Positions 14,322-22,116 of a stretch of DNA of 23,606 nt are shown in pieces (the stretch's first letter is position 1; every line of letters starts with the position of its first letter). The stretch covers positions 1-23,606 of IMG/VR virus record IMGVR_UViG_3300032242_000307, one strand, 5' to 3'. Source of the DNA: a virus. A program made the position numbers and the translations under genes. Below the pieces are notes generated by a model. That model was given only the letters and a program-made list of their open reading frames with translations, did no database searches and was not told the origin of the DNA.

Positions 14322-14344
14322 AAAGAGATAAAAAAGGATTTGAG

Positions 14345-14980
14345 ATGACTACAGCCGTTGTGATGACCTATGACTCTTTAGTCAACAACATCCAGATCTA
14401 TCTGGAGCGTACAGACGCCACCACAATAGCGTATATCCCCACCTTCATCATGCTGGCGGAGCAGTGTATTGCCTCCGAAATTAAGTTTTTGGGCAATTTA
14501 ACGGTAGCGGAATCAACCATGACCGCCAACAATGCGGTGATCCCAAAGCCGGCAAGGTGGCACAAAACCACGTCCATGAACGTGACTGTAAACGGCTCTA
14601 AACAACCCGTTTTGCTCAGGACATATGAATACCTTCGCTCGTATGCTCCAGACGCTACAGCGACCGATGTACCCCTTTTCTACGCTGATTACGACTACAA
14701 CAACTGGCTGGTGGCACCAACACCTGCGGCAAACTACCCTTTTGAGGTGATCTACTATGAGCGAGTCCAGCCTCTAGATACCACGAACCAAACCAATTGG
14801 TTCACCATTTACGCCCCTCAAGCGCTGTTATACGGCTCGCTTTTGCAGGCTATGCCCTACCTCAAGAATGACGACCGCGTCCCAATGTGGCAGGCTCAAT
14901 ACAACAACATCATCAATACCTTGAAGTCAGAGAACACTCAGCGTATCGGTGATCGCCAAGCAACGGTACTTGACACATGA
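14345..14980 (+). CDS. Phage adaptor / tail tubular protein candidate
   Basis: A 211-residue protein. The N-terminal MTYDSLVNNIQIYLERTD and IPTFIMLAEQCIASEIKFLG give a helical domain. A middle beta segment follows (AVIPKPARWHKTTSM, then PLFYADYDYNNWLVAPTP). The C-terminus is a helix (NWFTIYAPQALLYGSLLQAM, LKNDDRVPMWQAQYN). This order (helical, then FY-D...W-x-x-x-P, then Y-APxxLLYGxLLxAxP-x-L-x-DD-x-R-x-P-x-W) is that of phage adaptor proteins related to T7 gp11-type tail tubular proteins (I believe DUF6682). It would join portal and tail. ATG 14345 has AAAAGGA upstream. Its stop overlaps the next start (ATGA). It is the second adaptor-like protein in the window. Confidence 0.75.
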   Translation: MTTAVVMTYDSLVNNIQIYLERTDATTIAYIPTFIMLAEQCIASEIKFLGNLTVAESTMTANNAVIPKPARWHKTTSMNVTVNGSKQPVLLRTYEYLRSYAPDATATDVPLFYADYDYNNWLVAPTPAANYPFEVIYYERVQPLDTTNQTNWFTIYAPQALLYGSLLQAMPYLKNDDRVPMWQAQYNNIINTLKSENTQRIGDRQATVLDT

Positions 14981-16209
14981 GTTATACCTCGCCCTTTACT
15001 GGTGACGTCATTCAACCAACAGACGTCAGTTATGCCAGTTACAACCTTACGGCCAACATTCAGTTGCAGTGGCCATCCAACACCAACGGGTTGCAAAACC
15101 CTGCGGCTAGGATCATGGACGTCTACCAAAACGGCTCGTATACCTTATCGATGCCAGACGCAACTCAAGTGTCGGTTGGGCAAGACGCCCTAATCCGCAA
15201 CACAAGTGCAACAGCGGTCAACGTCCTAGCCTACGGCGGTAGCGTTATCTGCACCGTGGCCGGCGGTCAGTCTCAGTACATTTACCTTACCAACAACACT
15301 ACAAGCGGCGGTGGCTGGGGAATCATTGCCTTTGGCTCTACGACCTCTACAGCCAACGCATCAGCCCTTGCTGGGTTGGGTTTGGTGGCCATCACTACAA
15401 CGCTCAATCAAAGCCATCCTGTAGCCTCGTTTGCCACCGGATATACCTTCAGGGCAAGCGACCGCGCCCAAGTGGCTGAATGGAATGGCGGGGCCGGCAC
15501 GGCTGTTTTGCCTTTGGCCTCAACCCTCGGAAACAACTGGTTTACGATTTTTAAAAACAATGGCTCAGGTACGTTGACAATCAATTGCTCTGGCTCAGAC
15601 ACCATTGACCAGTTAACGACGAAGTCATTTAACCCTAACGAGTCTGCCTTCATCATGTGTGATGGCACAAACTACGTAACAGTGGGCTATGGAACTAGTT
15701 CGGTATTTTTCTTTACCGCCTTGGTAAAGCCTATTACCGGTGGAACTTACTACCTGACAACCTACGAGATTGCCTCAATTATTCAGGAATACGTGGGTTC
15801 ACTGACATCAAACGTGACTGTGGTTTACCCGCAGATCGTTAACCTGTATGTGATTTCTAACCAGACCACAGACAACGGTCATACATTGACGGTGACGACG
15901 GGCGTGTCCGGTTCAGCCTCTGCCATCATTCCACCCGGACAGCAAGCCACCTTGGTTTGCGACGGAACCAACTTCTTTAATGCTAACACCGTTCAGGCTG
16001 GTGCAACATCTTTGAACTTGGTGAACGGTACGGTATCAACCCCTGCGATCAACTTTGCGGCCGAGACCAACACCGGTATTTGGCGTTCTGGCGTAGGTGA
16101 ATTTGATATATCCATTCTGGGTACAAACCGCTTTGCTTTGACATCGACTGGTCTGACTATTCAAGGTATTGGTAACTTTATCAACGGCATCTCTGGAGGC
16201 ACTTTCTAA
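14977..16209 (+). CDS. Modular tail-associated protein with three tandem beta modules
   Basis: A 410-residue protein without membrane segment. Three similar modules follow one another: about residues 44-120 (RIMDVYQNGSYTLSMPDATQ to GWGIIAFG), 140-240 (ASFATGYTFRASDRAQVAEW, NWFTIFKNNGSGTLTINCSG, CDGTNYVTVGYG) and 255-336 (VVYPQIVNLYVISNQTTDNG, CDGTNFFNAN). The second is a module very common in phage fibres and baseplate-linked proteins. The end INFAAETNTGIWRSG...LTIQGIGNFINGISGGTF resembles the end of the large fibre at 5198-7660. Placed between an adaptor and the tail hub, it is probably a tail or fibre component. The start overlaps the previous stop (ATGA) and its stop overlaps the next start (TAATG). 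Confidence 0.7.
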   Translation: MSYTSPFTGDVIQPTDVSYASYNLTANIQLQWPSNTNGLQNPAARIMDVYQNGSYTLSMPDATQVSVGQDALIRNTSATAVNVLAYGGSVICTVAGGQSQYIYLTNNTTSGGGWGIIAFGSTTSTANASALAGLGLVAITTTLNQSHPVASFATGYTFRASDRAQVAEWNGGAGTAVLPLASTLGNNWFTIFKNNGSGTLTINCSGSDTIDQLTTKSFNPNESAFIMCDGTNYVTVGYGTSSVFFFTALVKPITGGTYYLTTYEIASIIQEYVGSLTSNVTVVYPQIVNLYVISNQTTDNGHTLTVTTGVSGSASAIIPPGQQATLVCDGTNFFNANTVQAGATSLNLVNGTVSTPAINFAAETNTGIWRSGVGEFDISILGTNRFALTSTGLTIQGIGNFINGISGGTF

Positions 16210-18206
16210 TGACCGCAAAAGTCTTTGCCTTTGATACCCAGCCGGGCGTACAGCGTGACGGTACAACATTCGACAAGAACTTCTACAACGATGGCCGCTG
16301 GGTTCGATTCCAGCGTGGCCGCCCCCGTAAGATTCTTGGCTATCGCGAGATCATCAACAATCTAGCAGGCCCCTCTCGCGGCATCTATGTTAACCCTCAG
16401 GCGGCATTCAGTTACGTCTATAGCGGCTATTCCGATGGCTTGCAGGTATTACCTATTGACAACAACGGTATTGGCTCATCACTTGTTGATTGGACTCTTA
16501 CAGGGTTTACACCTAGTCCAAATAACTTGTGGCAGTTTGATTCGTTGTTTGACGCGACCGGTACAGGTAAAGAAACATTGTTGGCCCACCCCGGCCAAAA
16601 CTTGTCAGACATCAACAACGTCATCAATACCTATGTTCTGGGTGGCGATGTAACAGGTTCAAGTGCGGCTCCAATTGGCATTTTTACGGCCGTAGGATCG
16701 TTTTCTAGCGGCGCGACAACCATTACCCTGCCTACGTCCAATATTTTGATTGGAGCAGGCCAAACAGTATCTGGAACCAATATTCAAGCAGGCACAACTG
16801 TTGTATCGATTACCGGTACTACGGTCACAATTTCACTGCCTACAACTGGCGTTGGATCTAGCGTCACTCTAACTTTTGATAATCAAATCAAAGTGTCTGG
16901 CGGCGTAGTTGTTTTACACCCTTACGTGTTTGTGTATGGCAACAATGGCCTGATTAAGAATTGCGCGGCCGGAGATACCAAAAATTGGATCTCTGCTGAC
17001 TCAAACGAGACCAACGTAGCGTCCACCAAGATCGTTCAGGGTTTACCAGTACGTGGCGGCTCTAACGCGCCATCCGGTTTGTTCTGGTCTTTGGACTCTT
17101 TGATTCGTGTTTCCTACACCCCAACGACTGTGACTGTTGGCGGTGTAGCAAGCACGTTCTACTGGCGTTATGACATCATCTCAAGCCAGACATCCATCAT
17201 GTCATCGCAATGCGTGATCGAATACGACGGTATCTATTATTGGATCGGTGTTGACCGGTTCATGCTCTACAACGGTGTTGTTAAGGAAATCCCTAACAAC
17301 ATGAACCAAAACTACTTTTTTGATAATTTGAATTATGCGGCACGTGAAAAGGTCTATGCGACCAAAGTCCCTCGGTACGGAGAGGTTTGGTGGTTCTACC
17401 CTCGAGGAACTTCAACTGAATGTAACGACGCCATCATCTACAACATCCGAGAAAACTGCTGGTATGACGCCGGAACAGCGCTTGGCTCTCGTCGCTCTGC
17501 TGGCTATTTCTCGCAAGTATTTCACTACCCCATCAATGCATCATGGGAGCCAAATGGCACAGGCGGAGTTAATGCAGTAACCATCAGCAATCAGGGTTCT
17601 GGCTATACCAATGGCTCGTATCCATTGACTCCTTTGACCGGCGGCACTGGGGCTGGGGCTTTTGCTGACATTACTGTTGCGGGCAACAAAGTGACTATTT
17701 GTAATGTGACCGTGCGTGGCTTAGGTTATACAGTTGGCGACTTTTTGTCAGCCACCCTTCCCGGCGGAGCAGGTTTTGTTTTGACGGTTAATTCGACCAT
17801 GACGTTTGTATCTCTATATCAACACGAGATTGGCGTTGATGCCATCAAGATTGGATCGGTACAAGCGATTGAGTCGTATTTTGAGACCAATGACCTTGGT
17901 TGGGTCTCTGGTGGCCCTTCTCAGACTTCTCCTGTAGGTGATAACCGCTGGCTTAGAATTGAGCGATTGGAGCCTGATTTTGTGCAAAGCGGGCCAATGG
18001 ATTGCTACATCACTGGCCGTCCTTTTGCGCAATCCCAAGACGCAACGACTGGGCCATATACGTTCTATCCAGACACCAACAAGATTGACATGAAAGAACA
18101 GCGCCGTGAATTGCGCGTGAAGTTTGTGTCAAATGTCCAAGGTGGTAATTATCAAGTGGGTCGCATCCTCATCGATGGCGACTACGGTGACGTTCGTGGC
18201 TATTAA
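16209..18206 (+). CDS. Tail hub / DNA-stabilisation-like protein (P22 gp10 type) with inserted modules
   Basis: This 665-residue protein resembles the beta-propeller tail hub/packaged-DNA stabilisation proteins of short-tailed phages. The N-terminus GVQRDGTTFDKNFYNDGRWVRF and RPRKILGYR is typical. Near residues 290-330 are LFWSLDSLIRVSY and STFYWRYDIISSQTSIMSS; then IEYDGIYYWIGVDRFMLYNG, NMNQNYFFDNLNYAAREKVY, VPRYGEVWWFYPRG and CNDAIIYNIRENCWYDAG lead to about 421. Residues about 160-224 (TVSGTNIQAGTTVVSITG) and 450-530 (ISNQGSGYTNGSYPLTPLTG, VRGLGYTVGDFLSATLPGG) look like extra modules inserted in loops. The C-terminal part ends EQRRELRVKFVSNVQGGNY. It would plug the tail below the adaptors. 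The family call is by motif memory. Confidence 0.75.
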   Translation: MTAKVFAFDTQPGVQRDGTTFDKNFYNDGRWVRFQRGRPRKILGYREIINNLAGPSRGIYVNPQAAFSYVYSGYSDGLQVLPIDNNGIGSSLVDWTLTGFTPSPNNLWQFDSLFDATGTGKETLLAHPGQNLSDINNVINTYVLGGDVTGSSAAPIGIFTAVGSFSSGATTITLPTSNILIGAGQTVSGTNIQAGTTVVSITGTTVTISLPTTGVGSSVTLTFDNQIKVSGGVVVLHPYVFVYGNNGLIKNCAAGDTKNWISADSNETNVASTKIVQGLPVRGGSNAPSGLFWSLDSLIRVSYTPTTVTVGGVASTFYWRYDIISSQTSIMSSQCVIEYDGIYYWIGVDRFMLYNGVVKEIPNNMNQNYFFDNLNYAAREKVYATKVPRYGEVWWFYPRGTSTECNDAIIYNIRENCWYDAGTALGSRRSAGYFSQVFHYPINASWEPNGTGGVNAVTISNQGSGYTNGSYPLTPLTGGTGAGAFADITVAGNKVTICNVTVRGLGYTVGDFLSATLPGGAGFVLTVNSTMTFVSLYQHEIGVDAIKIGSVQAIESYFETNDLGWVSGGPSQTSPVGDNRWLRIERLEPDFVQSGPMDCYITGRPFAQSQDATTGPYTFYPDTNKIDMKEQRRELRVKFVSNVQGGNYQVGRILIDGDYGDVRGY

Positions 18207-18456
18207 CACTGCGCCCCTTGTTGACCCCCGCTTTATGGAGTTTCCAGAGTGGGCGTCACGGATGTGCGAGCAATTTGCAACCCAGCAGTTGGAAATACCT
18301 GATGAGCGAACCGATTGGAAAAGTTGGGCTACCGGCTTGATTGCTATAGACTTGTTTGTAAACGAAGGAATACCTGACCCAACGGTTTTTAATGACTGGC
18401 ATGAGTGGGCAGAGGTTCTGGTTCTGACAGTCAACTTGAGGCAACCGCAGACATGA
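18175..18456 (+). CDS. Small conserved phage protein, unknown
   Basis: 93 residues from ATG 18175. A GTG at 18196 (86 residues), with only 11 bases of overlap with the hub gene, is an equally plausible start, and neither has a clear ribosome binding site. The conserved-looking core is NTAPLVDPRFMEFPEWASRM, then TDWKSWATGLIAID, NEGIPDPTVFNDWHEWAEVL and a C-terminal LVLTVNLR. It is Trp- and acid-rich, helical, soluble and without known motif. It sits between the hub gene and the ACP gene and overlaps the latter as ATGA, so it is in the same translation unit. A small structural or assembly role is possible, but function is unknown. Confidence 0.6.
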   Translation: MATTVTFVAINTAPLVDPRFMEFPEWASRMCEQFATQQLEIPDERTDWKSWATGLIAIDLFVNEGIPDPTVFNDWHEWAEVLVLTVNLRQPQT

Positions 18457-18740
18457 TAGATTTTCTTGACTTATTTAACGCCGTGGCCAAAGTAGCCAGA
18501 CCAATTCATTTTGAAGAGACCAAAGCCACCTCAATGGAAGACACCTTTGAGGACTTGGGAATTGATAGTCTCGACGGTTTGGTGATGCTGATGTATATGC
18601 AGGAAATATACGGCATTGCAGAAGATGATGAGACCAAAGAATGGGCGCCAAAGACAGTGCAAGAGTTGTATGACTTGCTGATGTCAAGAAAGACGCAAGA
18701 GCCTGATTCCCTTGAGCAGGTTTTAAAGGCCATCAAATGA
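18453..18740 (+). CDS. Acyl carrier protein
   Basis: A 95-residue acidic helical protein with the acyl carrier signature DLGIDSLDGLVMLMYMQEIYGI. Ser39 in GIDSLD is the expected 4'-phosphopantetheine attachment site, followed by the helix II recognition segment. Length and acidity match bacterial ACPs (about 75-90 residues), with a slightly longer C-terminal tail (residues 80-95, ending LEQVLKAIK). ATG 18453 overlaps the upstream stop (ATGA), and its TGA overlaps the ketosynthase start (ATGA), which implies coupled expression. No phosphopantetheinyl transferase is seen in the window, so a host enzyme would have to activate it. It would carry acyl groups for the adjacent synthase. An ACP among tail genes is unusual; it is not a host contamination edge because both flanks are phage-like. 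Confidence 0.85.
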   Translation: MIDFLDLFNAVAKVARPIHFEETKATSMEDTFEDLGIDSLDGLVMLMYMQEIYGIAEDDETKEWAPKTVQELYDLLMSRKTQEPDSLEQVLKAIK

Positions 18741-19849
18741 AGATGTATTTGACTCATTACCGGACAGCCTCCACGACGGACGTTGAATTATTTGACGACG
18801 TTGTCTACCCCCAGAAGGTTCACTGGTTCCCAGATACTTATGCAAGAGCAAAGTCTGGGCTTTTTTATGTCCCGCACAAGTTGGCCGAAAAAGTCCTAGA
18901 CCCTGATTTATGCACCTACTTGCGCGAGCATCCAGTTAACAAGACCGCCTTCATTCTTGCTGGTGGTAACGCTCATTTTGCTGGTATCGGCCCACGGCAC
19001 TACGACAACCGTCTGTCCTACGTGTACAAGTTCATGCCGTTTAGTCTGACGCAAGTCTATGCCGGCCGGACGGCTCAATCTTTTGGCGAGATGGATTTGG
19101 TGCAAACCGACGCCTCTGCCTGCGCATCTAGCCTCAAAGTAATGATGGATGTGCAGAATCTGATGCAGTTTTATGATTTTGACCGGGTAATCGTGCTGAC
19201 TGTAGAGGATGGCGTAACGAATGCCGTACTAGAGTTTTTTGGTGAGGCTAAGGCCGTATTGACTGAAAAGCAAGAACAAGAGGGTATAAAGCCATCCGCT
19301 TTTGACTCGAAGAACTTTGGGTTCCGAATCGGTCAGGGCGCGGCTTTGGCTGTATTTGAGAATGCTTGGGCCGTAGAAAAGCAGGGGCTGATACCTCACG
19401 CCGAGTTACTGGGGGCATATAGCGCCTCTGAGGCATCAACAAACGCCATTGGGCAGTGTGAAGATGGGCAAGGCTTTAAAAAGGCGATATTGGGGGCATT
19501 AAAGTATTCCCAAACTTACGCACGTGAGATTAAAATAGTCAAAGCGCACGGGACAGGAACGGCCTCTAACAACATCGCGGAATCCACTGCGCTCAAATCC
19601 ATTATTCCAGAGTTTGTTGCCACATCTTATAAACAGAAAATTGGCCACACCATGGGTAGCAGTGGATTATTGGAATCATTGTTGTTGATAGATGACCTGA
19701 ACAAGGGCTTTGTGCCAGCGATTGAGAACCGAACTGAAACCGATTCGGTATTTCTTTCGGAATCAATGCCAAAGCCTAACGGGTTAATTTTGAGTTTAGC
19801 GGCGGGGATGGGGAACATCTACTCAGCCGCAATCTTTAAGGGGCTGTAA
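18737..19849 (+). CDS. Beta-ketoacyl-ACP synthase (FabF/KAS II-like)
   Basis: A 370-residue thiolase-fold condensing enzyme that would add two carbons from malonyl-ACP to an acyl primer. The full catalytic triad is visible: Cys129 in TDASACASSLK, His271 in KAHGTGTASN and His304 in KQKIGHTMGSSGLLE, with Lys301 close by. A KAS-like FGFRIGQGAALAVFE strand lies at about residues 194-208. It is about 40 residues shorter than FabF, mainly at the N-terminus. The C-terminal SLAAGMGNIYSAAIF corresponds to the SFGFGGTN segment of FabF, and the gatekeeper Phe of that loop appears replaced by Ala in a hand alignment. The start is the ATGA overlap with the ACP gene. The neighbours suggest a dedicated acyl pathway. 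Function is well supported; substrate is unknown. Confidence 0.88.
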   Translation: MKMYLTHYRTASTTDVELFDDVVYPQKVHWFPDTYARAKSGLFYVPHKLAEKVLDPDLCTYLREHPVNKTAFILAGGNAHFAGIGPRHYDNRLSYVYKFMPFSLTQVYAGRTAQSFGEMDLVQTDASACASSLKVMMDVQNLMQFYDFDRVIVLTVEDGVTNAVLEFFGEAKAVLTEKQEQEGIKPSAFDSKNFGFRIGQGAALAVFENAWAVEKQGLIPHAELLGAYSASEASTNAIGQCEDGQGFKKAILGALKYSQTYAREIKIVKAHGTGTASNNIAESTALKSIIPEFVATSYKQKIGHTMGSSGLLESLLLIDDLNKGFVPAIENRTETDSVFLSESMPKPNGLILSLAAGMGNIYSAAIFKGL

Positions 19850-20302
19850 ATGGTGCAAGTCGTCGATAGTACAAAACGCAAGTTGTCCAGCAAGGAGATT
19901 ATCCATATCGCCGCTGAAAACACTAAGGCCGACCGCCCTATCAAGCAAGTTGAAGATATGCTCAAAATTGAGTTTGCTATGGCCAAAACATGGCGTATGC
20001 AAGAGGGTAATACCATATTCATTATTCACCGCACTAAAGTGCCGGGTCGAGGTTTCTTCAGATCGTTAAATGCCGATTCTCCCCGTATGTTCCTAGCGAA
20101 CAGCCAAGTATTCATGAAAGCCGCATACGACGTTGGCTTTGACGTTATCACTACACAATTTGAGGATCCAACGATTCTCAATATTTTTAAGTTAATTGCC
20201 CGGGGTAAGCCTGCTGGCATGGGATATGTTGCTCAGAGTTGTAAGGGCGGTGGCTATCAAGTTACTTTGAGACTAGGCCCAGATCGTAAGGGAGATAAAT
20301 AA
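19850..20302 (+). CDS. GNAT-like / internal-virion-A-like protein
   Basis: A 150-residue basic protein starting directly after the ketosynthase stop (AAGGGG upstream). Residues about 35-65 (QVEDMLKIEFAMAKTWRMQEGNTIFIIH) and 76-110 (LNADSPRMFLANSQVFMKAAYDVGFDVITTQFED, then ILNIFKLIARGKP) give the helix/strand order of a degenerate acetyltransferase-type fold. The end is GMGYVAQSCKGGGYQVTLRLGP. Similar short proteins in T7-like phages occupy the gp13 (internal virion protein A) place, which is itself GNAT-like. Its position between an ACP/KAS pair and two large internal-protein candidates fits either a structural role or acyl transfer from ACP. No conserved acyl-CoA-binding P-loop (Q/RxxGxG/A) is obvious, so activity is doubtful. 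Stop overlaps the next start (TAATG). Confidence 0.6.
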   Translation: MVQVVDSTKRKLSSKEIIHIAAENTKADRPIKQVEDMLKIEFAMAKTWRMQEGNTIFIIHRTKVPGRGFFRSLNADSPRMFLANSQVFMKAAYDVGFDVITTQFEDPTILNIFKLIARGKPAGMGYVAQSCKGGGYQVTLRLGPDRKGDK

Positions 20303-22113
20303 TGGGTGCAGTCGTTGAAACCGTTTTAGAAGTAGCCGCCATTGCGGCTGTTGCCATTTTTGCCCCTGAAATTTTGCCAGCGCTTGGTGAGATAGCGCCT
20401 GAAATTGGAGCAACTATTGTTGATGGAGCAGGAGAAGTTGTTGCAAGTGATTTGGCAACTTCTACTGTTGTCATGGATACGGTGGCAACAGATCCAATCA
20501 TTGTTGCTACGGCAGATGCCACACCGTCAACGCTAACCACAATGGCCGATGCGGCCACCACGACTTCAACGACTACTGCCGCAACTACTACCGCTGATAT
20601 TGGTTTGACAGTACCCGAAACCACTACCGCTGTTGAACAAGGTACAAGCACTTTGGCCGCCACTGGCGACAATGTGGCGGTTGCAAGCACCCAGCAGGCT
20701 ACCGCATCTACTGTTATCGAAAGCGGTGGAACTGTAGAGCAGGCTACTGATGCCGTTCAAATTGTGAATAACGGCGGTACTGTGTCCGAGGCTACATCTG
20801 CCGCTACAAACGGTGCTGTGACACCTAATGCAGTAACTGAGGTCGCTAACACCGGCACAAACTCTTTTGCTCAAGGATTCAACGACCTATCGCAACAAGC
20901 AAATAATTTTATGAAAGGCTTGGGAGATACCATTCTTCCCGGTCAAGACCCAATGGTTCAAAAGTTTGTTGCTCAGACGGCTGTAAACAGCGCAACCAAT
21001 GGTGGTGACTTTGAAAAAGCATTGACCAACTCGGTTATTGGTTTAGGTACTGGTAGTTTGGGTGGCGAGATTGCCTCAGAGACTGGTTCTCAATTAGCCG
21101 GACAAGTTGGTGCAAATGCCGCACGTCAACTGGTAACAACCGGAAACATCAACGCTGAAGGTTTGGCTACTGGCGCCGCTGGCAGTTTGGTTGGTAACGA
21201 AGTTGCTGGAGACACTGGTTCTCAATTGGCCGGTAAAGCCGCATCCACCGTTACATCAAGCCTTTTATCTGGGAAAGATCCTTCTACAGCATTGTTGAAT
21301 TTGGGTGCAAGCACCTTGATCAATGGCGCAGTAAATGAAATTAAAGACTTTACTTCCAGCCTTGGCAAAACTGATGACACTCAAGGCAAAACAGACACTG
21401 ATCAAAAAATTGATGCAACAACTGGATTACCTACAAGTGTGTCAGATTTATCAAACACCGAAACATCAACTCCAGATACTGGATTGACGCCAAAAGGTGG
21501 GCTATCAACAGTATCTAATACAGACAACATCAATGAAACTGATTTGTCTAAAGCGGGTATTGCTGGTACAAACACATCAAATCTTGATACCTCAACCGAT
21601 ATTGGGGCGATCAATCGTGCGGCTCAAAACACAGACAACAATGTTATCCAAAACACTGGTGAAGATCAAATTTCGCAAACTCCATCAGGATTGACCGCCG
21701 CAAATGTGCAGACTCAAACATCTTTAAATGGTGAGCAACCAAAGCCTGAAGACACAAGTTCAAGCCTATTTCCCAAAAACATCAATCCATTGAGTCCTTT
21801 GGGTATTGCTGGAGCCGCAGGTTCTGCTTTGGCAACAAATGCAATCAGAGGTGCAATTTCTGGTACTCCTGCCAAGCCAACATCTGGCTTGAGTGCAGTC
21901 AAACCTACCGTACAAGCGCCAGCAAGTCGATTAAGTTTAGATCAATTACAACAACTAATGACGCCAAACAATCAAGCGGCAACACCTGTCGCTCGCGTTG
22001 CACCAAAGCCAGCGCCTTTTGTTCCGCCTAAAAAAGTTGATGTCAGTACCTTGACTCCAATCAACAATATTTCTGGGCTAATGGCTTTGTTAACACACAA
22101 GAAGAATGGATAA
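20302..22113 (+). CDS. Large Thr/Ala/Gly-rich protein with glycine-zipper segment, candidate internal virion protein
   Basis: A 603-residue low-complexity protein. Residues about 1-45 are hydrophobic and acidic (VVETVLEVAAIAAVAIFAPE), followed by a Thr/Ala/Val-rich region to about 200. Residues about 245-350 hold two GxxxG/Ala-rich repeats: SLGGEIASETGSQLAGQVG, and SLVGNEVAGDTGSQLAGKA about 43 residues later. These are consistent with membrane-interacting glycine zippers. The C-terminal 250 residues are Asn/Asp/Thr-rich, and from about 495 onward Pro-rich (APASRLSLDQLQQLM, VARVAPKPAPFVPPKK). No enzymatic motif. Large internal or ejected proteins of short-tailed phages occupy this position after the tail hub, so that is the favoured role. 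The start has AGGGAGA upstream and overlaps the previous stop (TAATG). Confidence 0.7.
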   Translation: MGAVVETVLEVAAIAAVAIFAPEILPALGEIAPEIGATIVDGAGEVVASDLATSTVVMDTVATDPIIVATADATPSTLTTMADAATTTSTTTAATTTADIGLTVPETTTAVEQGTSTLAATGDNVAVASTQQATASTVIESGGTVEQATDAVQIVNNGGTVSEATSAATNGAVTPNAVTEVANTGTNSFAQGFNDLSQQANNFMKGLGDTILPGQDPMVQKFVAQTAVNSATNGGDFEKALTNSVIGLGTGSLGGEIASETGSQLAGQVGANAARQLVTTGNINAEGLATGAAGSLVGNEVAGDTGSQLAGKAASTVTSSLLSGKDPSTALLNLGASTLINGAVNEIKDFTSSLGKTDDTQGKTDTDQKIDATTGLPTSVSDLSNTETSTPDTGLTPKGGLSTVSNTDNINETDLSKAGIAGTNTSNLDTSTDIGAINRAAQNTDNNVIQNTGEDQISQTPSGLTAANVQTQTSLNGEQPKPEDTSSSLFPKNINPLSPLGIAGAAGSALATNAIRGAISGTPAKPTSGLSAVKPTVQAPASRLSLDQLQQLMTPNNQAATPVARVAPKPAPFVPPKKVDVSTLTPINNISGLMALLTHKKNG

Positions 22114-22116
22114 GTT

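Noticed and set aside
20262-20690. 142-codon minus-strand frame rich in Val/Ala/Ser
   Set aside because: Antisense reflection of the Thr/Ala-rich N-terminus of the 20302-22113 gene.
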